The notes beneath the pieces were generated by a model. It was not told where the DNA came from. It saw nothing but the letters and a program-made list of their open reading frames with translations, and did no database searches. A DNA stretch of 21,500 nucleotides, taken from contig DBAZ01000084.1 of the NCBI GenBank assembly GCA_002291945.1, positions 1 to 21,500 of the forward strand. Reading direction: 5' to 3'. This document shows positions 8,004 to 15,777 of this stretch, in pieces; position 1 is the first letter of the stretch; every line of letters starts with the position of its first letter. The translations under genes and the position numbers were made by a program. Origin of the DNA: Tepidimonas sp. UBA997. Its GTDB lineage: Bacteria; Pseudomonadota; Gammaproteobacteria; Burkholderiales; Burkholderiaceae_C.

Positions 8004-8222
8004 ATGCCATTTCAGACCTACATCGACCAGATTGCCGAGCGCGTGGATCGACTGCTGCTGCGTCACGACGAACTCCAGCGCGTCAACCAGTTGCTGGAAG
8101 CGCAAGCCACTGCTTTGCGGCTGGAACGTGACCACCTGCGCCAGCAATGCGCCGCCGCCCGCCTGCGCGTCGATGCGCTGCTGGCCCGACTACCGCAAGA
8201 CCAGGAAGAGCCCAAGGCATGA
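8004..8222 (+). CDS. ZapB-like small coiled-coil protein (TIGR02449-type)
   Basis: This 72-residue protein is almost entirely amphipathic helix with heptad-like spacing of leucines (IDQIAERVDRLLLRHDELQ, then VNQLLEAQATALRLERDHL). That resembles the small protein family usually encoded directly before zapA in betaproteobacteria and related gammaproteobacteria. The zapA start overlaps its stop as ATGA (8219-8222), so translation is coupled and a shared role in FtsZ-ring assembly is plausible. It is called ZapB-like from coiled-coil character and position, not from identity with E. coli ZapB. A TACAAT hexamer at 7990-7995 lies very close to the ATG and no Shine-Dalgarno is evident, so the transcript may have a very short leader or the promoter may lie elsewhere. 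Confidence 0.82.
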   Translation: MPFQTYIDQIAERVDRLLLRHDELQRVNQLLEAQATALRLERDHLRQQCAAARLRVDALLARLPQDQEEPKA

Positions 8223-8578
8223 GCAAGCCCGGCATCAAACAAGTCGAAGTCCAGATCATGAGCCAGACCTACATGCTGGCTTGTCCGAAGGACGGTGAGG
8301 AAGCGCTGCGTGAAGCGGTGACCAAGGTCGATGCCGCCATGTGCCGCATCCGTGACGCGGGCAAAGTCAAGGCTCGTGACCGCATCGCCGTGCTGGCCGC
8401 CCTCAACATTGCCTTCGAGCTCTACCAGAAGGATGGCGGTTTTCGCACCTCCTCCTTCGGGAACGCGGAAACGGGCGACGCGGAAACCGCCGCCGTCGAC
8501 CCCGACCAGGAAACCCAGCTTCAAGCGCTGCTCCACCGACTCGACGTTGCCCTGGCCCCTGACGGACGGTTGTTCTGA
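8219..8578 (+). CDS. zapA: Cell division protein ZapA
   Basis: ZapA bundles FtsZ protofilaments at the division site in the cytoplasm. The 119-residue product opens with KQVEVQIMSQTYMLACPKDG and then EEALREAVTKVDAAMCRIRD. This is the usual ZapA globular head (the Q-Y-LACP segment followed by a helix with a conserved KVD-like triplet). It continues through RIAVLAALNIAFELYQ into a C-terminal coiled-coil region with LQALLHRLDVAL. The start at 8219 gives the normal family length and couples to the upstream gene. An upstream in-frame start at 8147 would read through the previous gene and is rejected. Directly downstream is 6S RNA, an arrangement conserved from enterobacteria to betaproteobacteria. 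Confidence 0.93.
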   Translation: MSKPGIKQVEVQIMSQTYMLACPKDGEEALREAVTKVDAAMCRIRDAGKVKARDRIAVLAALNIAFELYQKDGGFRTSSFGNAETGDAETAAVDPDQETQLQALLHRLDVALAPDGRLF

Positions 8579-8594
8579 CCCGTCGGCATTGGCA

Positions 8595-8600
8595 TACAAT
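8595..8600 (+). promoter_or_regulatory. ssrS: Probable -10 element of the 6S RNA promoter
   Basis: TACAAT (5 of 6 bases match the sigma-70 consensus) lies seven bases before the predicted 5' base of 6S RNA. No strong -35 hexamer is seen at 16-18 bases upstream; the nearest candidates, around 8570-8578, overlap the zapA stop region. Confidence 0.55.
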
Positions 8601-8606
8601 GTGTTC

Positions 8607-8778
8607 GTCTGCCGCTTGCCGGGCTTTATATTTCCTTGAACCAATGCTCATAGAGCCCGGGCTTGGTACATTGCGCAGCGGGTGCGATCATCTCGCGTCA
8701 GATGAACCCGAAGCTGCGTTGCCCTCGCCCACCTGAACCCCTCCGTTCAGGATGACGGCCCGGTACCGCGGCAGACAC
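8607..8778 (+). ncRNA. ssrS: 6S RNA
   Basis: 6S RNA mimics an open promoter and sequesters sigma-70 RNA polymerase in stationary phase. The sequence folds as expected. GTCTGCCGC at 8607-8615 pairs perfectly with GCGGCAGAC at 8768-8776. The stem continues through TTGCCGGGC (8616-8624) against GCCCGGTA (8758-8765). Inside the 3' arm a perfect seven-pair hairpin, CCTGAAC (8732-8738) with GTTCAGG (8745-8751), corresponds to the small hairpin of the E. coli molecule. The length of about 170 nt and the place right after zapA agree with ssrS. The 3' end is inferred from pairing, and no typical U-rich terminator follows. Confidence 0.9.
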
Positions 8779-8803
8779 CCCCTATCCCTCGCCCCCTTCC
8801 CTG

Positions 8804-9616
8804 ATGCTTGATTGGTCTTTGATCGCCCCACTCCTGATGTTGGGCATGGGTACCGGTTTTCTGGCAGGCCTGCTGGGCATTGGAGGCGGGATGATCATGG
8901 TGCCGTTCATCACGATCATCCTGACGTTGCAGGGGGTGGAACCCGGCCTGTCGATCAAGATGGCGATTGCCACTTCGATGAGCACGATTGTGTTCACGTC
9001 GTTGTCCAGTCTCCGGGCTCACCACAAGCGCGGAGCCGTGCGCTGGGACATCGTCAGACAACTCACCCCGGGTATTGTGCTGGGTGCAGCGCTGGCCAGT
9101 CTGGGGGTGTTTGCCTGGCTGAACGGACAGTGGCTGGCGTTCGTCTTTGCGGGATTCGTGGCCTTTTCAGCCACTCAGATGCTTCTGGACCGAAAGCCCA
9201 CCCCCAGCCGCACGTTGCCCGGTACAGCGGGCCAATTCGCGGCCGGAGGCGCCATTGGCTTTCTGTCCGGTCTGGTCGGTGCAGGGGGTGGGTTTGTCAG
9301 CGTACCCTTCATGACCTGGTGCAACGTGATGATTCATCAGGCCGTGGCGACCAGTGCGGCGCTGGGTTTCCCGATTGCTCTGGCCAACGCCTTGGGGTAC
9401 GGACTGGCGGGCTCATCGGTCGAGGGGCTACCACCAGGCTCGTGGGGCTATATTTTCGGGCCCGCTTTGCTCGCCACCTCGATCACCAGCGTGCTCATGG
9501 CACCCGTCGGGGTGCGGGTGGCTCATGCCTTGCCCGTCCAAACGCTGAAGCGGGTATTTGCGCTCATCCTTTACGCCCTGGCGGCATTCATGCTGTACAA
9601 GGGCCTGAGCACCTGA
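8804..9616 (+). CDS. TauE/SafE family membrane permease
   Basis: This 270-residue integral membrane protein has the two glycine-rich signatures of the TauE/SafE (DUF81) family. They are GFLAGLLGIGGGMIMVPF near residues 18-35 and, in the second half, GFLSGLVGAGGGFVSVPF, which shows the internal duplication typical of the family. Hydrophobic segments suggest about eight membrane helices, and the last ends LYALAAFMLYKGLST. Members have been linked to export of sulfite, sulfoacetate or other organosulfur anions, but substrates differ and none can be assigned here. It follows the 6S RNA after about 25 bases with no obvious Shine-Dalgarno. The sulfur theme recurs in the cysB gene further along, but they are not in one operon. 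Confidence 0.88.
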   Translation: MLDWSLIAPLLMLGMGTGFLAGLLGIGGGMIMVPFITIILTLQGVEPGLSIKMAIATSMSTIVFTSLSSLRAHHKRGAVRWDIVRQLTPGIVLGAALASLGVFAWLNGQWLAFVFAGFVAFSATQMLLDRKPTPSRTLPGTAGQFAAGGAIGFLSGLVGAGGGFVSVPFMTWCNVMIHQAVATSAALGFPIALANALGYGLAGSSVEGLPPGSWGYIFGPALLATSITSVLMAPVGVRVAHALPVQTLKRVFALILYALAAFMLYKGLST

Positions 9617-9812
9617 CCCCGGCACTGGGCTCGCGCGAAAACAAAACGCCCCCCAAGTCATGGCACACAGGGTCGGGAAAATCCCGAATCGGCAGAAAAA
9701 ACCATCCGGCGCTCTATGAAACGGCGCACTTTCCGATTAGGATGATTACGTCTGCAGAAAATCCATTTGTCGGCCCCTGCAGCACGCACTCACCAACATA
9801 AGGATTCAACAC

Positions 9813-10184
9813 ATGGCAACTGCAAAAAAAGCTCCTGCGAAGAAAACTGCTCCCGCTAAAGCTGCACCCGCTAAGTCTGCACCCGCTAAGTCTGCTCCCA
9901 TTAAAGCTACGTCGGCCAAAGAGGCTCCGGCCAAGCGGGTGCCTAATGCGGCATTCATGAAGCCCATGACCCCTAGCGCCACGCTGGCCGCCGTGATTGG
10001 CAGCAAGCCCATGCCGCGCACCGAGGTGACCAAAAAGGTCTGGGAATACATCAAGAAAAACAAATTGCAGGACGCCACCAACAAGCGCATGATCAACGCG
10101 GACGCCAAACTGAAGGAAATCTTTAAAAAGCCTCAGGTCTCTATGTTCGAAATGACCAAACTGATCAGCGGGCACCTATCCTGA
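9813..10184 (+). CDS. SWIB/MDM2-domain protein with histone-H1-like Ala/Lys/Pro tail
   Basis: The product has 123 residues. Residues 1-44 form a basic low-complexity tail of pentapeptide repeats (TAPAK, AAPAK, SAPAK, SAPIK, ATSAK, EAPAK). Residues 45-121 form a SWIB domain, recognisable from MKPMTPSATLAAVIG, the EVTKKVWEYIKKNKLQD helix and RMINADAKLKEIF. SWIB domains occur in eukaryotic chromatin remodellers and in small bacterial proteins, often beside histone-like tails. DNA or nucleoid binding is therefore plausible, but the function in proteobacteria is not established. The start is supported by AAGGA at 9800-9804. The gene stands alone, followed by a strong terminator at 10205-10234. Confidence 0.9.
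   Translation: MATAKKAPAKKTAPAKAAPAKSAPAKSAPIKATSAKEAPAKRVPNAAFMKPMTPSATLAAVIGSKPMPRTEVTKKVWEYIKKNKLQDATNKRMINADAKLKEIFKKPQVSMFEMTKLISGHLS
9846..9935 (+). repeat. 15-bp tandem repeat encoding the PAK tail of the SWIB protein
   Basis: Six in-frame 15-base units begin at 9846, 9861, 9876, 9891, 9906 and 9921. Units two and three (GCTGCACCCGCTAAG and TCTGCACCCGCTAAG) differ at one base; the outer units are more diverged. Copy number change would lengthen or shorten the basic tail by five residues without a frameshift. Confidence 0.85.
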
Positions 10185-10204
10185 CCGGATCCCAAGCCGC
10201 TACC

Positions 10205-10234
10205 AACAAGGCCCCCTATGGGGCCTTGTTGTTT
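10205..10234 (+). terminator. Intrinsic terminator after the SWIB gene
   Basis: AACAAGGCCCC (10205-10215) and GGGGCCTTGTT (10220-10230) form a perfect 11-pair stem around a CTAT loop, followed by GTTT on the plus strand. It lies 20 bases after the SWIB stop and just beyond the holC stop on the other strand, so it may stop transcription from both sides. Confidence 0.85.
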
Positions 10235-10679
10235 AGGACGGGGACCACTGGGACACATCGTGCTGCTCGATGTCAAAGCCGACCTCCCGGTAGCGTTTCC
10301 AGCGCTGACGCGCAGCCACCTTGCTCGATGCGTCATTCGAGACCATCTCCACAACCCGATCGTACGCCGACGGGTTGCCAGGAAAAGGCGGCAGGGTATT
10401 GACCAACAACGTCCAGCCAGCAGGGTCGTCTGGCCCCGGTTCCGCATCAGCCAGCACGACCGCCGAGCGCCGCATCAAACCAGCCGCTGCCGTGGACGCC
10501 ACCGCATGACCGATGAAGTCGGCCTGGGAAAAAGTCCATAGTCGCGTGCTCATGTCCTGCAGTTGATCTGCGGGCACCAGCACCCAAGAGCGGTGACCCG
10601 CCGTCGTCGCCTTCTTCAACAGTCGGCAAAGGTACTCCGGAATCGCCGGCACATTGAAATGAAAGGCAACGTGCGTCAT
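10233..10679 (-). CDS. holC: DNA polymerase III chi subunit HolC
   Basis: HolC links the replicative clamp loader to single-stranded-DNA-binding protein. The 148-residue product starts MTHVAFHFNVP. It has the family's LCRLLKKATTAGHRSWVLV, then LWTFSQADFIGHA, and later WTLLVNTLPPFPG and YDRVVEMVSND, all in the expected order for chi. Its ATG shares a base with the pepA stop (TGATG, 10681-10677). This pepA-holC coupling is widespread in proteobacteria and supports both calls. The stop lies only three bases beyond the stem of the convergent terminator. Confidence 0.93.
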   Translation of the reverse strand: MTHVAFHFNVPAIPEYLCRLLKKATTAGHRSWVLVPADQLQDMSTRLWTFSQADFIGHAVASTAAAGLMRRSAVVLADAEPGPDDPAGWTLLVNTLPPFPGNPSAYDRVVEMVSNDASSKVAARQRWKRYREVGFDIEQHDVSQWSPS

Positions 10680-12172
10680 CAGCGTTTGAGGCCTTTCGAG
10701 CGAGCCGGGCGGCCATTCTTGAGCCGATTGGCTTCGTCGACCAGGAATTGCACGAGCAAGGGCACCGGCCGACCGGTCGCTCCTTTGGCCGCACCCCCCT
10801 TCCAGGCTACACCCGCGATGTCCAGATGCGCCCAGGGCAGTTCATTCACAAATTTTTGCAGGAACTTGGCCGCGGTCACAGAACCCGCCTGACGGCCCGC
10901 CACGTTGGCCATGTCGGCAAAGTTGGACTTCAGCCCTTCGGCGTATTCCTCGTCCAGCGGCATGCGCCAGCAGGGGTCCAGCGCCACATCCCCCGCTTCG
11001 CTCAGGGCCTGCGCCAGATCGTCATCGGTGGCAAACAGGCCTGCACGCACGGCCCCCAGGGCAATCACGCAGGCACCCGTCAGGGTGGCCACGTCTATCA
11101 CGGCGCGGGGTTTGAAGCGCTCGGCATAGGTCAGGGTGTCGCACAGGATGAGCCGCCCTTCGGCGTCGGTGTTGAGGATTTCGATCGTCTGTCCGCTCAT
11201 GCTGGTGACCACATCACCGGGCTTGACGGCTTTGCCGTCGGGCATATTCTCGCAACTGGGTACGAGGCCGATCACGTTGATGTCGGGCTGCAACTCGGCC
11301 AAGGCGGCAAAGGTGCCGATCACGCTGGCAGCACCACCCATGTCGAACTTCATTTCATCCATTTCGGGGGCCGGCTTGATGGAGATGCCCCCGGTGTCGA
11401 AAGTGATGCCCTTGCCCACCAGCACCACCGGCGCAACCGACTTGGCTGCCCCTTGGTATTTCAGGACGATGAAGCGCAAGGGCTCAGACGAACCCTGCGC
11501 CACCGCCATGAAGGCGCCCATGCCCAGCTTCGCCACCTCTTTGGGGCCCAGAACCTCCACAGACAGGCGGGGTTTGCGCGTCAATGCCTGAGCGGCTTCG
11601 GCCAGGCGGGTGGGGGTGGCATGGTTGCCGGGGCGATTGGCCCACTCCTTGGCCCACTCCACACCCGTCACGGTAGCCACCGATTGGGCGAAAGACGAAC
11701 GCACGGCAGCCGCATCGGCCACCCCCACGATGACTTTCTGCAAGGTACGGGGCTTGGCCTTGGACTTGGTAGCGGTGTAACGGTAGGTGGATTCCGCAAC
11801 TGCCTGCACGACTGCTGCCACGGCACCGGCACTGGCTGCACCGGCAACAATCAACAGCTTCTTCGCCCCGTCGAGCTTGAGCGCCCCCAGCGCAGACGTC
11901 ACCGCCTGACGCGTAGCCTGAGCCGAACCGACACCGGCACGCACCATGACCACCTTGCGGGGCTGGATACTCGGCAAGCGGTGCGCCAGTAACGCGCTCC
12001 CCACCGCAGCGTCAATGTCACGATCGGCAATCGCTCCCCGCGCCCACAGCGTCAGTGCGTCGCCCGGCGTCGGAGGAGCCTGATCCATGGAGTCAGGCCA
12101 CAGAAAAACCAAAGCGTCGGCGGCCAAGCCTGCAGCTTGATGGGGCGTGAGGGATTTGAGCTCGAAGTCCAT
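10679..12172 (-). CDS. pepA: Leucyl aminopeptidase PepA (family M17)
   Basis: This dizinc/dimanganese cytosolic aminopeptidase removes N-terminal leucine and other residues; in some bacteria PepA also binds DNA. It has 497 residues from the start at 12172 (MDFELKSLTP). The catalytic C-terminal domain has GKGITFDTGGISIK at about 253-266 (metal and catalytic lysine and aspartate) and the M17 signature NTDAEGRL at 334-341. The expected MKFDMGGAASV lies between them. An upstream in-frame start at 12349 would run antisense through the start of lptF and is rejected. The gene is divergent from lptF, with only 28 bases between the two start codons. Confidence 0.95.
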   Translation of the reverse strand: MDFELKSLTPHQAAGLAADALVFLWPDSMDQAPPTPGDALTLWARGAIADRDIDAAVGSALLAHRLPSIQPRKVVMVRAGVGSAQATRQAVTSALGALKLDGAKKLLIVAGAASAGAVAAVVQAVAESTYRYTATKSKAKPRTLQKVIVGVADAAAVRSSFAQSVATVTGVEWAKEWANRPGNHATPTRLAEAAQALTRKPRLSVEVLGPKEVAKLGMGAFMAVAQGSSEPLRFIVLKYQGAAKSVAPVVLVGKGITFDTGGISIKPAPEMDEMKFDMGGAASVIGTFAALAELQPDINVIGLVPSCENMPDGKAVKPGDVVTSMSGQTIEILNTDAEGRLILCDTLTYAERFKPRAVIDVATLTGACVIALGAVRAGLFATDDDLAQALSEAGDVALDPCWRMPLDEEYAEGLKSNFADMANVAGRQAGSVTAAKFLQKFVNELPWAHLDIAGVAWKGGAAKGATGRPVPLLVQFLVDEANRLKNGRPARSKGLKR

Positions 12173-12200
12173 AATATCGTCTGATTGATGTTGACTGAAG

Positions 12201-13328
12201 ATGTTATTCCATTCCTCACTACGCCGTGAACTCGGTCGCAGTTTCAGCGCTTCGCTGCTGGTGTTGCTGACCGTCGTGATCACGATGTTACTCATTCGAA
12301 CGCTGGGGCTGGCCCAACGCGGCAGCGTGAACCCGGAAGAAATCTTCATGGTGCTGAGCTACACCGTGATCGGGCGGCTGCCCATGGTGCTGACGCTGGC
12401 CTTGTTCATTGCCGTGGTGTCCACCCTGTCGCGCATGTACCGCGACAGCGAAATGGTGATCTGGTTTACCAGCGGTCGCGGGATCGCCAGCTTCCTCGGC
12501 CCCATCTTTCGCTTTGCTTGGCCGATCCTGGTCGTGATTGCCTTGCTGGCTTTGTTTGCCTGGCCCTGGGCCAGTGCTCAGACCGACGCCTTGCGGGATC
12601 GGTTTGAACGCCGGGGCGACATCGAACGGGTCACGCCCGGCCAGTTTCAGGAATCTGCCGGTGGCCAGCGCGTGTTTTTCATTGAAAAAAACACCACCAA
12701 CGGTACCGAAGGCCGCAATATTTTCATCTCCAGCACCGACCGCCAGGGCCAGGAAAGCATACTCTCGGCGCGTTCCGGTCGGGTGCAATCGGATGGCGAG
12801 CAACGATTGCTGCTGCTGGAGCAAGGACAGCATCTGGAACTGGGGCTTCCTGAACCGGACGGCGGCATCCGTGTGAGCGAATTTGCGCTGTACGGCATTC
12901 GGCTCGTAAACGATGCAACGCCCGCGCCTGGCGCGACACCCACCGCTTTGTCCGTCAGCCTGAAAGCCCGACCGACCCATGATCTGATCGCCCAGCCGAC
13001 CGCGTTCAATCTGGGCGAACTCTCCTGGCGACTCGGGGTGGGGCTCGCAGCCCTGAACCTGACCCTGCTAGGGGTTGCGCTGGCGGCGGGCAACCCGCGA
13101 GTCGGCAAGAGTGGGCACTTGCTGCTGGTGCTGTTTGCCTTCGTGGTCTATACCAACCTGCTCAACATCAGCCAGAGCTGGATCGCCAGCGGGCTGGTGA
13201 ACTGGGTACCCATGATGCTGGGCCTGCACGGCGGCGTTTTTGCCCTCAGCGGCCTGTGGCTGGCGCAGCGGCATTACGGCTGGACGTTGCCCATCATGCG
13301 CCCGCATTTGCGCGGGAGCGCGACATGA
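12201..13328 (+). CDS. lptF: Lipopolysaccharide export permease LptF
   Basis: LptF is one of two inner membrane subunits of the LptB2FG transporter that extracts lipopolysaccharide and passes it to LptC. The 375-residue protein has the YjgP/YjgQ layout. Three N-terminal membrane segments (SLLVLLTVVITMLLIRTLG, LPMVLTLALFIAVVSTLSR and PILVVIALLALFAWPWA) come first. A periplasmic beta-jellyroll region follows from about residue 130 to 270. Three C-terminal membrane segments end near LSGLWLAQRHYGW. The RMYRDSEMVIWFTSGRG segment after the second helix is the conserved cytoplasmic coupling region. It overlaps lptG by four bases (ATGA at 13325-13328). Confidence 0.93.
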   Translation: MLFHSSLRRELGRSFSASLLVLLTVVITMLLIRTLGLAQRGSVNPEEIFMVLSYTVIGRLPMVLTLALFIAVVSTLSRMYRDSEMVIWFTSGRGIASFLGPIFRFAWPILVVIALLALFAWPWASAQTDALRDRFERRGDIERVTPGQFQESAGGQRVFFIEKNTTNGTEGRNIFISSTDRQGQESILSARSGRVQSDGEQRLLLLEQGQHLELGLPEPDGGIRVSEFALYGIRLVNDATPAPGATPTALSVSLKARPTHDLIAQPTAFNLGELSWRLGVGLAALNLTLLGVALAAGNPRVGKSGHLLLVLFAFVVYTNLLNISQSWIASGLVNWVPMMLGLHGGVFALSGLWLAQRHYGWTLPIMRPHLRGSAT

Positions 13329-14443
13329 AAACCCTGCGCAAGCTCGTGCTGGGCGAACTGGTGGTCGCCATCGGCTTCGTCACGCTGGCCTTCATGAGCC
13401 TGTTTGCCTTCTTTGACCTGCTCGACGAACTCTCCAGTATCGGCCAGCGCTCCCCGATCGACCCGGATCTGGTGTATGGCCTGCCGCAAGCCTTGCTGTA
13501 TGTGGCGCTGCTGCTGCCCAACCGCCTGTATGAACTGCTCCCGATCGCGGTATTGATCGGATCGGTGTATGGTTTGGTGAGGCTGGCGCAAAGCTCCGAA
13601 TTCACCATCCTGCGCACCAGTGGCCTGGGGCCTTGGAGGGCGCTGAAAAACCTGCTGCTCATGGGTCTGGGCTTTGTCTGCCTGACCGTGCTGGTGGGCG
13701 ACTACATCGCCCCGTGGGCCGACCGGCAGGGGCAACTGCTCAAAGCCGCCTACCGCGGCCAGATCAGCATCGGGCAGACCGGTGCCTGGCTCAAAGAGCG
13801 CGGGCAGCGTTCGCAAAGTTCCGTCAATATCCGTGCGGTGGACGCAGAGGGCCGACTGCAAGGCGTGCGTATTTTTGAATTCGACGACGTTGGGCGCATA
13901 CGCCAGACGCTGATTGCCGAATCGGCAGCAGTTGACAACGCACGCGGCGTCTGGGTGTTGCAGCGGGTCGAGCAACGCAGTTTTCTGGCGGCCAACGGTT
14001 CATTGCAGCCCCAGCTCGAGCACCTGGAGCAGTTTGAGTGGCGCAACAGCATCACCACCGACATGATCGCGGTGGCCCTGCTGCGCCCGGACCGCATGCG
14101 CACCATCGATCTGTTCACCTACATCCGCCACCTGGAAGCCAACAACCAGTCGGCCCAGCGCTATGCAATCGAATTTTGGCGCAAGGTGTTCTACCCCCTG
14201 AGTTGCTTGGTGATGGTGGTGCTGGCCTTGCCGTTTGCCTATCTGCACTTCCGCAGCAAGGGGCTGGCCGCTTATGTGTTTGCCGGCGTCATGATCGGCA
14301 TCAGCTTTTTCTTGCTCAACAACGTGTTTGGCTACATTGGCAATCTGCGGGCTTGGGAGCCTTGGGTTGCTGCTGCGGCCCCTTCGATGATTTATTCGCT
14401 GGCCTCGCTGGGGGCTTTTGGCTGGCTGGTTTTACGACGATAG
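13325..14443 (+). CDS. lptG: Lipopolysaccharide export permease LptG
   Basis: This is the partner of LptF in the LPS transporter. The 372 residues have the same architecture. Membrane helices near the start include GELVVAIGFVTLAFMSLFA and LLYVALLLPNRLYELLPIA. The coupling segment LAQSSEFTILRTSGLGPW follows, then a large periplasmic domain. Three terminal helices include YPLSCLVMVVLALPFAYLH and end in LASLGAFGWLVLRR. The conserved IGSVYGLVRLA segment and the ATGA overlap with lptF fix the start at 13325. A longer frame from 13256 is a shadow of lptF. The lptF-lptG pair is essential in most Gram-negative bacteria. Confidence 0.94.
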   Translation: MKTLRKLVLGELVVAIGFVTLAFMSLFAFFDLLDELSSIGQRSPIDPDLVYGLPQALLYVALLLPNRLYELLPIAVLIGSVYGLVRLAQSSEFTILRTSGLGPWRALKNLLLMGLGFVCLTVLVGDYIAPWADRQGQLLKAAYRGQISIGQTGAWLKERGQRSQSSVNIRAVDAEGRLQGVRIFEFDDVGRIRQTLIAESAAVDNARGVWVLQRVEQRSFLAANGSLQPQLEHLEQFEWRNSITTDMIAVALLRPDRMRTIDLFTYIRHLEANNQSAQRYAIEFWRKVFYPLSCLVMVVLALPFAYLHFRSKGLAAYVFAGVMIGISFFLLNNVFGYIGNLRAWEPWVAAAAPSMIYSLASLGAFGWLVLRR

Positions 14444-14451
14444 GACACTGC

Positions 14452-14820
14452 ATGCACGCCGTGATTGTGTTTGCCCACGGGTCACGCGACCCGCTGTGGC
14501 GCTTGCCAGTCGAGGCGCTGGCGCAAGCGATTGCGCAACGCCCTTGCGGGGTAGCCGTGCGCTGCGCCTACCTAGAATTGTGCGCGCCCACGCTGCCCGA
14601 AGCCGCCGCCGAACTGGTGGCTGCCGGGGCGCGTGAGGTGCGCGTGTTGCCGCTGTTCTTTGGCATGGGCAAACATGCCCGCGAAGACTTGCCGCAACAG
14701 ATGCATGCCTTGCAACAGCGCCACCCGGCTGTGGCCTTTCGCCTGCTGCCCACCGCAGGCGAAAACCCGAAACTGCTGCAGGTGCTGGCCGACATGGCGC
14801 TGGAAGCACCCCAGCCATGA
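14452..14820 (+). CDS. cbiX: Short CbiX/SirB-type sirohydrochlorin chelatase
   Basis: This 122-residue single-domain chelatase (CbiX-short or SirB N-terminal type) inserts cobalt or iron into sirohydrochlorin. The metal-binding motifs are present: AHGSRDPLW with His9, and VLPLFFGMGKHAREDLP with His75. In between is the RCAYLELCAPTLPEAAAEL helix. AGGA at 14442-14445 precedes the ATG, which lies eight bases after the lptG stop. The stop overlaps the start of the CysB-type regulator (ATGA), so the two are probably co-translated. That pairing favours a role in siroheme synthesis for sulfite reductase, i.e. iron insertion. Sequence cannot separate the iron and cobalt enzymes, and the B12 operon is also near. 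The cbiX symbol follows the family name. Confidence 0.85.
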   Translation: MHAVIVFAHGSRDPLWRLPVEALAQAIAQRPCGVAVRCAYLELCAPTLPEAAAELVAAGAREVRVLPLFFGMGKHAREDLPQQMHALQQRHPAVAFRLLPTAGENPKLLQVLADMALEAPQP

Positions 14821-15761
14821 ACCTGCACCAGTTCCGATTCGTTCAGGAAGCGGTGCGCCGCAACCTGAACCTGACCGAAGCCGCCAAAGCCCTGCACACC
14901 TCCCAGCCCGGCGTTTCGAAAGCCATCATCGAGCTGGAGGAAGAACTCGGGGTGGACATCTTCACCCGCCACGGCAAGCGCATCAAGCGCGTCACCGAGC
15001 CGGGCCAGCACGTGCTCAAAAGCATCGAGATCATCATGCGCGAGGTCAACAACCTCAAGCGCATCGGCGAACAGTTCTCGGCCCAGGACAGCGGCACCCT
15101 GAGCATAGCCACCACCCACACCCAGGCGCGTTACGTCTTGCCTGGCCCGGTGGCCAAACTGCGCCAGATCTACCCCAAGGTGGCCATCAGCCTGCACCAG
15201 GGCTCCCCGGCACAGGTCGCACAAATGCTGATGGAAGACGTGGCCGACATCGGCATGGCCACCGAGTCGCTGTCGCAATACGAGGACTTGATCACCCTGC
15301 CCTGCTACAACTGGCAGCACGTGCTGGTGCTGCCCTTTGCCCACCCGCTGCTGGACAAGGAACGCATCAGCCTGGAAGACCTGGCCCAGGTGCCGCTGAT
15401 CACCTACCACCCCTCGTTCACCGGCCGCAGCCGCATCGACCAGGCTTTTGGTCTGCGCCAGCTCAAGCCCCACATCGTGCTCGAAGCGATCGACTCGGAC
15501 GTGATCAAGACCTACGTGAAGCTGGGCATGGGGGTGGGCATCGTGGCCGAAATGGCCATGCAGGGCGAGGAACGCAACCCCGATCTGCTGGCCCGAACGG
15601 CCGGGCATCTGTTCGGCCAGAACGTGGCTCGGGTGGCTTTCAAGCGTGGGGCTTACCTGCGCCTGTTCGTGCTGCGTTTTGCCGAACTGCTGGGTGATCG
15701 GCTCTCGCGCGACCTGATCATGAAAGCCATGCAGGGCCAGGGCCACGACTACGACCTCTAA
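14817..15761 (+). CDS. cysB: CysB-family LysR-type transcriptional regulator
   Basis: CysB-type regulators activate sulfate-assimilation genes in response to acetylserine. The 314-residue protein has an N-terminal winged helix-turn-helix (NLTEAAKALHTSQPGVSKAI at about 18-37). It continues LEEELGVDIFTRHGKR and then the CysB-typical linker EVNNLKRIGEQFSAQDSG. The effector domain has LSIATTHTQARYVLP, HQGSPAQVAQMLMEDVADIG and LITYHPSFTGRSRID. These conserved stretches, with Thr and Gln residues in the THTQ segment, match CysB/Cbl more closely than other LysR proteins. It overlaps the chelatase gene by four bases and precedes an aminotransferase by 16 bases. Confidence 0.9.
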   Translation: MNLHQFRFVQEAVRRNLNLTEAAKALHTSQPGVSKAIIELEEELGVDIFTRHGKRIKRVTEPGQHVLKSIEIIMREVNNLKRIGEQFSAQDSGTLSIATTHTQARYVLPGPVAKLRQIYPKVAISLHQGSPAQVAQMLMEDVADIGMATESLSQYEDLITLPCYNWQHVLVLPFAHPLLDKERISLEDLAQVPLITYHPSFTGRSRIDQAFGLRQLKPHIVLEAIDSDVIKTYVKLGMGVGIVAEMAMQGEERNPDLLARTAGHLFGQNVARVAFKRGAYLRLFVLRFAELLGDRLSRDLIMKAMQGQGHDYDL

Positions 15762-15777
15762 GCCAGTCACCTCCACC

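Noticed and set aside
10748..11992. Open frame of 414 codons on the plus strand opposite pepA
   Set aside because: Composition is typical of an antisense shadow (Gly/His/Gln-rich) and the pepA active-site motifs are on the other strand.
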